From positions 496,001 to 560,000 of the forward strand of contig MOWL01000069.1 of NCBI GenBank assembly GCA_002110485.1: 64,000 nucleotides of DNA, given 5' to 3'. A program made the position numbers and the translations under genes. Under the pieces are notes generated by a model, which was given only the letters and a program-made list of their open reading frames with translations, ran no database searches and was not told where the DNA came from. This document shows positions 55,069 to 64,000 of the stretch, one piece after another; the stretch's first letter is position 1; the number at the start of each line of letters is the position of its first letter. Source of the DNA: Emergomyces orientalis (taxonomy: Eukaryota; Ascomycota; Eurotiomycetes; Onygenales; Ajellomycetaceae).

Positions 55069-57243
55069 GGTTTCAGTGAGTATGTATCCCGAGTTTATGA
55101 TGGAAGAATGTTGTTTGATACAATCCGGCTATTGTGTAAACCTGGAGACAACATTTGAAATTCGGATATGACGATGGAACGGGTCTTATATATTGTGGAG
55201 GGAAATTGTAACAAAGCCAGCACCTACAGCTTGGACAAGGTCATTGAGGAGGCACATCATTATTACGAGCTTGCCCAGCAGGGCTATGCCATGACATATA
55301 TTTTCTTATCACTGACAGGCTGAATCGGGTCATCGAGTAACATCTAACTAGTATCTACATAGAGAACAGCTGGGAGGCTTTGGTCTTGGATCCCGGAGTG
55401 AAAATCGAAATAACCCTGTTGAGCACGGGATCTGCATCTTCTCAGCCCAGGATCAGTTTGGGAGAAATCAGATACGGGAGCTGACTGTCTCAAACAACAG
55501 TGCTTCCTAAATTTGTCCAGTGGAGCCTTTTTGAGAGCGCTGATCTGCTGGTTACCCTTGGCTAGGAGAGAACCTTAAGTTACGAGCGCACATCACCTTC
55601 ACTATTCATTTGTTTGTTGGTGGGGTGTTAGTTCCAGCAACGCCGTGTTCAGGTGTGCCCGCGCGACGGCCAGGCTTTCATCATGAACACGATCGATCCT
55701 CGAATTTTTGACCAAAACCGACGTATGAAACATAATGAGTGACAGTTTGTTTAGCCTTAATATACGAAGGCCCAGCGAACCGAAGAGCCCACGGCAATTG
55801 AATACCAGAAAATGCTAACGCAAATCCGCTCCGGCGACGGTGCCTGATAATACGAAACTCGACTTCAGCCATGACTTTCCCCTACGCGTCCTCCAAAGGT
55901 ACATGTATGTACAGTACATAACTGTGATAGACGGAAATATCACGCTTTCGCCGCCAAATGCGGGGTAAATAATATTACCGCCACTATTGATGGCACCCGG
56001 TTCTCAAATCAATGCTCATTGACATGGGTACCCAGCTCTACACCGTGAAGAATAGCGAGGGCGCATTTGAGCAGCACAAACGGGCGCTTCGATATTATCT
56101 TTGCTAGGTTCTACATTCTAATGGTACCCTATTCCCTGTGCATAGGCACCTCACCATACCATTTCTATATTTTTACGAGCGCACATCTGCCCAACAAGAT
56201 TCTCTGGTACGAAAACAGAAGAAGAGGTTTCTAGGAATGATCCAAGCACATAACCAAAATTGGCGAAGGTTATGCTCAGTGGGAAGATCCAATATTTCAA
56301 TTTTCAACAAATATGCAAGCAACTGCTAAACAGTTTCCCTTGTTTCAGGCATGGCTAATGACCAGATTCAACGGATATAATCAACCTTTTTACCAATTTT
56401 TTCCCTTTACATCCCTGTCTTTGAAACACTTACGCTAGTATTTGTCGCGCCTGATTCGAGCACAATCAATGCATTGTAGTTAACATAGATTTTTCCCCAC
56501 AATATTATAGCTAGGATGCTTGGGACACTTCTCGTGGTCAATGAGAGTGCAGAACAACGTGGCCACGGCTGCTGATGCTCCCAATCACGTCACACATATT
56601 GTGATGATCGAGACCAAGTGAGATGGGCTACGGGGACACTATGTTGAAAAGTGAATGTGATTTTGAAGAAGGGTTTGGAGCGCAAGTGCTTTAGCTAGTG
56701 AGGATGTAGGATGGAGAATAATGCGAAACTCGTGGGGATATGTAAGTAAGCGGAAATGAGAAAGAGTATAGGAGGCAACAGGCACACTTATACATGCCCT
56801 GGAGCACCGCTTCACCTGAAATAATTCATTCTCGTTTCAATGGAGAACGCGTGATTTGTGCAGATGGTTCCAGCAAGCCACATGTGAATGCAGGGTTTAT
56901 CCATTTCCAATCCGTAGCAATTGTTTGCGGAAAAAGCATCATAATAGCCGATTTTTCTGTTGAAATTTTATCATAAATATATATAATAAAAAAAAACTTT
57001 GATAAGATCTATGACGATGTCAGAGGCTCAGAGCATTGCTGGTCAAGAGCAGCAAGCACATGATCAAGGAAGCTCGTTCGGGTGCCGAGGGGGATCAATC
57101 AAACCTGCCGAATCTTATCTGAACCTCAGTTCAATTTCCAACAGCTCACAGCTTCGAAAAATCATCGGAGGAGACATCTACAGAGTCGATAATTTTTTCA
57201 AACGCTTGTTGTTGGTTCAAGATCTGAATAATATCCCGCAATC
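55069..57243. other. Gene-poor region, 2.2 kb
   Basis: Apart from the possible ribonuclease-like relic at 55168-55484, no gene was seen. A frame at 57011-57493 overlaps the start of the lipase gene in another frame and has no recognisable domain. Confidence 0.4.
55168..55484 (+). pseudogene. Possible ribonuclease-like relic
   Basis: Two short frames read NCNKASTYSLDKVIEEAHHY then YIENSWEALVLDPGVKIEI followed by LLSTGSASSQPRISLGEIRY. The order and spacing loosely resemble secreted guanyl-specific ribonucleases of the T1/F1 type (CxxxxYS, then YxNxEGF, then a PxL..GG.PG.DRV strand), but catalytic residues are not seen and no signal peptide is present. This is a weak resemblance only and could be chance. 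Confidence 0.18.
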
Positions 57244-58688
57244 ATGGTCGCAACAGAAGAAGGCTGGCATGTTGCCCCTGATGGAGCTCGGTTCTATACC
57301 AAAACATGGAAGGTGGGTTGTATATATGTCGCCCGTTTTGACTGTCCACTCTGTTCAACCAAATCATGCTCAAAATCTGTTCCTATATATATTATCACAA
57401 TATCCCCATGTTGCCCAGATTTATTTTCCTATTCTCCTTCCCCGCACCTTTGGGCCCTTTAATGTGCTATTCAAGTTGGCTGACTGGAAGTAAACTATTC
57501 AGACCGATGGACCACCGAAAGCAATTATTGCATTTATCCATGGCTTTAGTGATCATTGTAGGTCACCTTCCCTTGTGCACGATTTACTTCTAATGCTATT
57601 GTTAAATAAAAGAAAAAATAAAGAATAAAGAAGCAGAAAATATATGTCAGGTGGCCATGTGTTCGCTAAACGCATATTATAGGTAACTCATATTATGATC
57701 TCTTCCCTACATTGACTTCCTATGGGATTGAGATCCGGGCACTGGATCAACGGTACAGCATCAATCTTTTCATTTCTATGTTTTGACGTCTTGTCCCCTC
57801 TGCAGCAAAATCAAACGTAGACGTACATGCGGGCTACGGTTGCTAGTATTTGCATGGAAATCAAGAACTCCATATGGAGTATCCAAGAAAATCAACCAGA
57901 AGCTAAGATAATTACGTATCTGAATCAGAGGCTGGGGCCGCTCCGTCACCAACAAGGCAAGCCGTGGCCGGACAGGAAGAACGGAAGTCGTCATGTCCGA
58001 CCTCCACTCATTCGTCATCAGCATTTTTGACTCCGTAAAATCGACCACATCGTCCGATACCGAAGCCTCACCGTCAGCGACACCCGTGTTCATAATGGGA
58101 CACAGTAAAGGCGGCGCAGAGGTCCTCTACTATGCGCTTAACTCATCTCTGGATCTACCTCCTATCAGTGGAGTCTTGGCATATTCGCCCCTTATCGCAT
58201 TACATCCCAGCACACGGCCGTGGAACCTCACAGTTTTCATGGGTAGAATTGCGTCAATGGTCCTGCCAAGTTTCCAGCTTGTGCAGCCTCTTAATGAATA
58301 TCTGATGTCGAGAGATAAGCGCGTTTGTGAAGAGTGGAGGCAAGATCCGCTCTGTCACGATACGGGGACGTTGGAAGGGATGGCTGGGATGTTGGATCGG
58401 GGCGTGTGGTTGGAGAGTGAACAGGCTGGAAAGAGTGACAAGTATAAGGGACCCATCTGGGTATGTCATGGCTCAGCGGATGAGGTTAATAGTTATGAGG
58501 CTAGTCGTCGCTTCGTAGAGAGGTTGGAGTCTGATGACAAGACTTTCAAATCCTATGAAGGCGCGTATCATAAGCTCCATGCGGAGCCGGAAGGAGTCAA
58601 GGAGGTTCTTGCGAAGGATGTTGCCGAGTGGATTCTCAAACGGTGTGAGGGTGCTATGGGAGACGAGGCGTCTAAGGCGAAATTATAG
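57244..58688 (+). CDS. Monoacylglycerol-lipase-like hydrolase
   Basis: Four exons (57244-57312, 57503-57557, 57683-57752, 57929-58688) give 317 aa. It is an alpha/beta hydrolase of the serine aminopeptidase S33 / monoacylglycerol lipase group. It starts MVATEEGWHVAPDGARFYTK. The oxyanion segment is IAFIHGFSDH, followed by EIRALDQRGWGRSV. The nucleophile elbow is FIMGHSKGGAEVL, with Lys in place of the usual Met after the serine. The acid lies in WVCHGSADEVNSYEAS, and the histidine in SYEGAYHKLHAEPEGV. No signal peptide or membrane anchor, so cytosolic or lipid-droplet associated. All splices keep phase and restore family sequence (CNSYYDLFPTL; RGWGRSV). The third intron is long (176 bp). Likely role: hydrolysis of monoacylglycerols or related esters. 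Confidence 0.88.
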
Positions 58689-58817
58689 GGGTGGTAGGGT
58701 TTTTCGGGAGAATGGGAGGGCCATCCGTCAGATTTTGCTTCTCATGTAGTATATTTCTATGGCTGACCTGCAGTGTATGATTTTTCCGGGTTAATCCTAA
58801 TATATATATTATTACAT

Positions 58818-60338
58818 TTAACTTAAATCTACCCAACCTTTCTTCTTTCTCCATACCCCTACGAAGCCGCCGCCCGTAATCTTTCCACCCACCTGGGGTC
58901 TGCAAACTAGCACCTCATCCTTATTTTTCTTCCCTTCCTCCGTCAGACTGTTAGTCTCCTCTACCGCAGTATCATAAGAATTTTCAGACGCCTCATATGA
59001 AGTTTCTTCGGCAGTAGCTTGCTGATTCAGGGTGTCATTAGAACTTCGTTTCGTCACCATCCGGAGGTCCCAAAGCCTCCCACTGCTAATCCCAGTCCCT
59101 ACCTCGACGACCCTTTCCTGAATAAATGGAAGTCTCTGTTTCAAAATAAGATCCACACAGTCCCCAAGCTGCGTTATACTCGGCACGAAAATAGCCAACG
59201 CCGCATCATCCTTCATGATCGGGGAAACTAGCGGGATCCGTAGGTGTGCAGAGGGCATGTCCAGAATGACATGTGATAAAAAAGGATCCAGGGACCCCTC
59301 CTTTGTCGAACGATGAGCCACCTGCTCCTTGATCCATTTCTCGACGCTGGAAACGTAAAAATCTACATTTCCCACATATATACCCCGACGGAATCCGCGG
59401 ACGATGTTCTCCGCATGCAGGGAGTAGTGTGGGGATATTTCTACAGTATGGACTATGGCGTTACGCTGCGCGCGCCATGCATCCCATTCGCGTTGGAGTT
59501 CTTTATTCTCAGCTTGAGCTTCGTGATCCTTCTCCTTCGCTTCGTTCTCAACAACTTTCTTTTTAGTTTCCGGTAGCTCGAGGATTTGCCGTTGTGAACA
59601 GCGCGGGCGCGTTGGTGGGCGCGTGTTTGCGGCGTTTATAGCCCGGGCTAGGTGCAATGTCAATGATCCATGGCCAGTTCCTGCCTCCAGTATTTCCAGT
59701 GGCTCGTTTGGTTCTTCTCCCGGAGCCGCTGGTGAGACGTGGATGTCCAAGAGGGAGACTATTAGGTTGGCATCCGCAGGATAGACCTATTGGCCCAGAT
59801 GGTTAAAACTGGCGAACTCATTTATCTTATCATGGCAACTTCCGAAAGCTGGAGAGTGAGGTAAGAGCTCAATATTGACATACGGGAGTCACGAGACGTG
59901 GAGTTCGAACAATATAGTCTTCGAAGGTGGGATGGGTGACCCTTAACACTGCGCCTGTAATTAAAATCCGGTCAGAAAACATCCATAGAGTAACATGGCT
60001 ATTCATTTAGACGATAGATGACTCAATCTATGGCCAACCTTTTTTTGCTCTGATTGGATCTCTGGGCTTTTTCCCAATAATTTCGACATGCTCTAGAGAA
60101 CCATGCGGCAGCTTTGTCTTCTCATCCTTCTTCAGCGGTTTTGTTAATATGGGAGTTTTAGTATTGATGAGAACTCTATCTCCCTCTAAACAAATTGTTA
60201 ATTAACAGGTCTTGGTTGAGGGTACAATGTAGCTAAGGAAAGGGGGGCTTAATTACCTTGGAAAACGGAGAAGTTCGTATTCCTGCTGCTATATGCTCGC
60301 GTGCAGACGCGACGCAGCGGAGTGAAGAGTTTTGCCAT
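58818..60338 (-). CDS. TRM61-like tRNA m1A58 methyltransferase
   Basis: Four exons (60338-60257, 60185-60039, 59954-59884, 59786-58818) give 422 aa. The protein belongs to the tRNA (adenine-N1-)-methyltransferase family (TrmI/TRM61). An N-terminal basic leader (MAKLFTPLRRVCTRAYSSRN) predicts mitochondrial import, like animal TRMT61B. EGDRVLINTK and KLPHGSLEHVEIIGKKPRD form the N-terminal beta domain; THPTFEDYIVRTPR and VYPADANLIVSLLDIHV follow across the splices; motif I is LEILEAGTGHGSLTLHLARA. A charged insertion of about 45 residues (NEAKEKDHEAQAENKELQRE) splits motif I from VHTVEISPHYSLHAENIVRG. SHVILDMPSAHLRI holds motif IV. A long acidic insertion (SENSYDTAVEETNSLTEEGK) precedes GGGFVGVWRKKKG. 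The donor of intron 2 (GTTGGC) is weak. Confidence 0.85.
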
Positions 60339-60782
60339 ACAATTAGAGGTTCATAGATCCGTTGAAAGGGTTCTCTTGGAGTCGTTGAAGGTAAGTCTAT
60401 ACAGGAATAAAAGTAAATAAACAAAAATAAACATATAAATACAGTTATAAATAATTTTGCTTGGTAGAGCTCTTTAACGCCTAGGCCAGGGGCGGATCGG
60501 ACAAATAGTAAACCCGACCCCGTGACATATCGAGCTGGTCTCATCCCTGTAGACTCAAGGCGAGAGGATGTCGTTTTACCATTAGACCCGTTCCTCCGTT
60601 CCTCCTGGACAGACTCTCTGTCGCTGTATATACGTCGATGTCGGACTGATTGTAGTTTTTGATTTCCGCCAGCTTTTCGAGTTCTGCACCATGCTCACAG
60701 ATCCACTGTTGACATCGTTCCCTTACGTTCCGCAGGCTACTACTATAGTACGGCTTGCTCGTTAGTAGCAAGCCGGCGAACC
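60339..60782. promoter_or_regulatory. Shared promoter spacer, 444 bp
   Basis: Spacer between the divergent methyltransferase and DCR2-like genes. A minus-strand frame at 60541-60825 overlaps it and the first DCR2 exon; I see no family in it. No clear promoter motif. Confidence 0.4.
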
Positions 60783-62558
60783 ATGGTGACACGTCGCATT
60801 GTACGTGGCTATCCTCCATTCTCATCTAAATCATTATGTTCAGTATGCTGACAATAATGTATTTGACTAGGTTCGAACCGGTATCCAACTGGGCTTACTG
60901 GTGCTGATCATCCTTGTTACTCTTTTAATCCTCGACAGCAAACTAGAGCTCTTGCCCGCCGCAATCCATGACCATCTTCCAACTCACCACCCGGGGCTTG
61001 TTGTCACTGATGTCACTGTCTCAACGTGCTCCTCCCTAAACATCTTCTCTAGTTGCACGCTCGACCCAGAGGTATGGCATCGCGTCGAGAAGGACCTTTA
61101 CCTGGGGGCGGGTTGGACATCGAGCGCATATTTGCACATACAAAGGAAAAGAGAGGAGGACCTGCTCCCCACAGATTCAATCGTAACTGATCTGAAAATG
61201 GGTAGACTTGATCCTGGCGCAGGCACGGATAAGAGGTGGGAGCCTAGGCCAGCTGGTATTTGGCTGCTAAGAGCGGATAGAAGCCATGCGGGGGATCCGC
61301 AGAAGGTTATTACCTCATTAGATGTCCTTTTTGGCCCTGATGCTTCGGACCCTCGTCCGGGCTGGGAGGTGAAAGATACTCCATTATTTTTGGATACCAA
61401 AAGTGAAGCGCGTTTGTCCATCAGACGAGGGCCTCCTGCAAAAATTGAACGCCCGCCTCCGAGAATTCGAAAGGATGGAAAATTCAAGATAATGCAAGTG
61501 TCAGACCTGCATTTGAGTACAGGACTTGGAAAATGCCGGGAGCCAATCCCACCTCCGAAAGATGAGAGCAGGTGTGAAGCGGATCCTCGTACCCTGGAGT
61601 TCCTTGACAGAATGCTCGATGAAGAGAAGCCTGATTTGGTCGTTGTAAGCGGCGACCAAGTCAACGGCGAAACTGCACCAGATGCAGAAACTGCGATATT
61701 CAAATTTGCTGATATTTTCGTTAAATATCGTGTTCCGTATGCTGTCATATTCGGAAACCATGATGACGAGGGTAACCTTGATCGATCCCAAACCATGGCC
61801 GTCATGCAACAATTACCGTACTCCTTATCTGAGCCTGGTCCAGTCGATGTTGATGGCGTGGGCAACTATATTGTTGAAGTTCTTGACCATACTTCATCTC
61901 ACTCAGCCTTAACACTTTATCTCCTCGACACGCACAGTTACTCTCCGGATGAGCGCAAATTCCGTGGGTACAATTGGATAAAACCTAGCCAGATTGAATG
62001 GTTCAAGTCTAGCTCCCAGAGACTTCAGAAGTCCCACCGCGAATACCGCTATATCCATATGAATCTAGCCTTCATTCACATCCCGCTCCCGGAATACCGC
62101 AACCCAAAAAATTTCTACCAGGGCAACTGGTCAGAAGCTCCGACTGCTCCAGTATTTAACTCGGGCTTTAAAGATGCCCTCATCAGTGAAAATGTTGTCG
62201 TTGTCAGCTGTGGCCAGTAAGTCACTGATAATCACCGCCTATGAGTTAGCTTCTTTACTTTATAAACGGTCTTCGCACTAACCCGTATTTTCTCTCCTTC
62301 AGCGATCATGTAAATGACTACTGCATGCTAGGACAGAATGCCGATTCACAGCCGTCACTGTGGATGTGCTACGCTGGCGGCGCCGGTTTTGGTGGGTATG
62401 GTGGATACGGCAGCTACGTCCGACGAGTCCGATTTTTCGACATCAATATGAACTCCGCTAGAATAATGACCTATAAGCGGCTTGAGTATGGCGATACGGT
62501 ATCCAAAATTGACGAAATGATGATTGTTGACGCTGGTAAAGTGGTCAAGTCAGAATAG
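60783..62558 (+). CDS. DCR2: Dcr2-like metallophosphatase
   Basis: Exons 60783-60800, 60871-62216 and 62303-62558 give 539 aa. Dcr2 of yeast is a calcineurin-like phosphoesterase that promotes G1 progression and acts on Sic1 and the unfolded-protein-response kinase Ire1. The N-terminus MVTRRIVRTGIQLGLLVLII gives a basic stub and one membrane helix, a type II anchor. The region to about residue 195 is family specific (WTSSAYLHIQRKREEDLLPT). Metal-binding motifs follow in order: KIMQVSDLHLSTG, DLVVVSGDQVNGE, VIFGNHDDEG, FIHIPLPEY, and SCGHDHVND, which is completed only by the last splice. The first exon codes six residues and starts at the ATG of a typical MVTRRI beginning. Confidence 0.9.
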
Positions 62559-63475
62559 ATGTTATTTGTTCGCTTTTTTTTTTTTTTTTTTTTTTTTTTT
62601 TGAATTTGTTCATTCTATTTTGTTTTTGTTTTATATTGTTTTTGTAAGAAAAAGCGTGGGCATGTGTACAAAAACATAGGCGTTGGAATTCGAGCTTTCC
62701 TGCCTCCCTGTATCTTTCGTTTCAACTTTTTCATTCCCGTTTCTGTTGCATTGTAGGTGCTTTTACATCCTATCCCCTTTGCGCGCTGACCATGGTGATA
62801 TCCCCAATGCTTTTATATTCTCCTTCAGACCGTAATAGCTAATGTAATATTTAGTCTAGCCCTGTATTCTTTCAGTTACTTGAAATTTAGTTTTTCTCAT
62901 GCGCTCCTTACGAAGCCTTACCGTGTTCTCACATCACCTGGAAGCCTTTCTACATTTTGCATCTGCCTCATACTCATTAATTTTCCTTTCCCCTTCTTTC
63001 TCCTAGCGGAACGGAGTTTCTCTGGTTTCATTTACTTCCCAACACGTATTCATCATTTACTACACTATACGGCGCGAAGCGCTTAGTGCGAGCTCAATGA
63101 CCACGACTTGAATTATTTCTTACTGGGATTCTCGAATGATTGAATTTGTTATACCTTTTGGCCTAACTCTATTCTAAATATGTAGTCTCTACACTGCCAT
63201 TGTTTAGGATCTTTCGTTTCTCTTCTCCATGCAACGAAATTTCCAATAAATTTTCTCATAAACGTCCCTCCGTCATATTATTTCGCTATACCTAGTTATA
63301 TCAACTCCTATTCATATTATCCATACGATCCAAGCTATAAAAAATAGTTAAAAAACCCCACCCTTATTTATATTTCTTTGTGCATAATCTATGCTCCCTC
63401 GCACCTAACTTCTATTCGAAAACTCCAAAATACATATACGTGAAGAGAAAACAACTCCCCTTTCCTCCCAAAAGT
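62559..63475. other. Convergent spacer with T-run
   Basis: These 917 bp lie between the DCR2-like and OXNAD1-like stops. A run of 28 T at 62574-62601 begins 15 bp after the DCR2 stop. No gene was seen. Confidence 0.45.
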
Positions 63476-64000
63476 TCACCACCACTTCTCACAAAACACG
63501 TTCTTTTCCCTCCCTACCCCGGCCCCGAGTACCTCTTCAACGCCCGCAACAAACATGTCCGTCATATCAGGCGGGCCACAGATATAACATACCGTTCGAC
63601 CACTTTTTGAACTGCATCGGCTTCGAACGGGTTCTCGTTTTCCACCAATGACCTCGTGCAGATCTAGCATCCTAATGCGGCGGTTGTGCAGTGAGATATC
63701 CGAGGGTAGGTTTGGGGGCAAGTCGTGGAGGTTCGTGATATAAAGATGGAGGTGGAGGCGGAGGTGGAGGATTTGGTCCCTTCCCTGGTGCGGGTGCTGG
63801 TGCTGTTTTTGCTGCTGGGAATCGAGAATGCTGCGAAGCCGGGAAAAGAAGAGAATTTGGTCCAGGTGTTTCGATATATTTTCTCCATCAACAGGTACGG
63901 TGGGCAATCTGGTCGAGTAAAGTAGATGAATGGTTGGTGAGTGTGGCAATGTCGAGGGACTTTTGAAGATGTGAGATAGCATTGAGATTAACGGGCTATA
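63476..64000 (-). CDS. OXNAD1-like oxidoreductase, 3' part
   Basis: The frame is open to the window edge, so the 5' part is missing. The visible 175 codons start SPLISMLSHIFKSP, typical of the NAD-binding half of ferredoxin-reductase-type flavoproteins (the GGxGxxPLxSML region). Then come HLLYSTRL, a long charged and His/Gln-rich stretch (DSQQQKQHQHPHQ), and the end VCYICGPPDMTDMFVAGVEE with FCEKWW, the C-terminal NADH-binding motif CGPPxMT. Best match in memory is OXNAD1-like proteins, probably mitochondrial. It converges with the DCR2-like gene. An ATG at 63982 is internal, not the start. Confidence 0.8.
   Translation of the reverse strand, partial: YSPLISMLSHIFKSPSTLPHSPTIHLLYSTRLPTVPVDGENISKHLDQILFFSRLRSILDSQQQKQHQHPHQGRDQILHLRLHLHLYITNLHDLPPNLPSDISLHNRRIRMLDLHEVIGGKREPVRSRCSSKSGRTVCYICGPPDMTDMFVAGVEEVLGAGVGREKNVFCEKWW

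Noticed and set aside
56999..57493. 164-codon frame before and across the lipase start
   Set aside because: It overlaps lipase exon 1 in another frame and has no domain; at most it is a leader ORF.
60541..60825. 94-codon minus-strand frame between the methyltransferase and DCR2 genes
   Set aside because: Composition is protein-like, but it overlaps DCR2 exon 1, has no recognisable domain and occupies a divergent promoter. Kept only as a remote possibility.

Overview
This window is nuclear DNA of a filamentous ascomycete. Genes carry many short introns of about 50-180 bp with GT..AG ends, are closely spaced on both strands, and encode typical Pezizomycotina proteins (AcrB, a DHA2-type transporter, a NACHT-type relic, a Ty1/copia element). 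The protein sequences read most like Eurotiomycetes, probably Onygenales; that is my inference from family memory, not a database result. No tRNA, rRNA or CRISPR was seen. Gene models below were built by hand from reading frames and splice sites, with exon coordinates given.

0-26.7 kb is a housekeeping block: YOS1 (ER-Golgi transport) and ALG12 (N-glycan mannosyltransferase) are divergent from a 269-bp spacer; then dynamitin (dynactin), a lipocalin-like small protein, methylmalonate-semialdehyde dehydrogenase, calnexin, methylthioribulose-1-phosphate dehydratase, VPS5 retromer sorting nexin, mitochondrial ribosomal protein bL31m, a flavin-reductase-fold protein and AcrB. AcrB has an in-frame TAA before a further 188 conserved-looking codons.

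26.7-39.8 kb is gene-poor: a hotdog thioesterase-like gene with an awkward micro-exon, a LYR protein resembling ETFRF1, a SAM methyltransferase, and a frameshifted NACHT-type NLR relic. 39.76-44.74 kb is an intact Ty1/copia retrotransposon with identical 102-bp LTRs, a GTTGG target duplication, a 1535-codon gag-pol frame, and a primer site that matches the anticodon-loop half of initiator tRNA-Met, as in Drosophila copia and yeast Ty5.

45-64 kb returns to genes: CCR4 deadenylase (about 540 bp from the copia insertion, with an upstream frame whose stop abuts the CCR4 ATG), a decayed serine-hydrolase relic, a DHA2-like MFS transporter, an NTF2-like protein, a previously hidden two-exon gene for a 62-aa secreted cysteine-rich protein, a monoacylglycerol-lipase-like hydrolase, a TRM61-like tRNA m1A methyltransferase divergent from a DCR2-like phosphatase, and the 3' part of an OXNAD1-like oxidoreductase leaving the window. 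Young or decayed elements and the secreted protein all lie in the gene-poor stretches, while essential genes sit in compact blocks.
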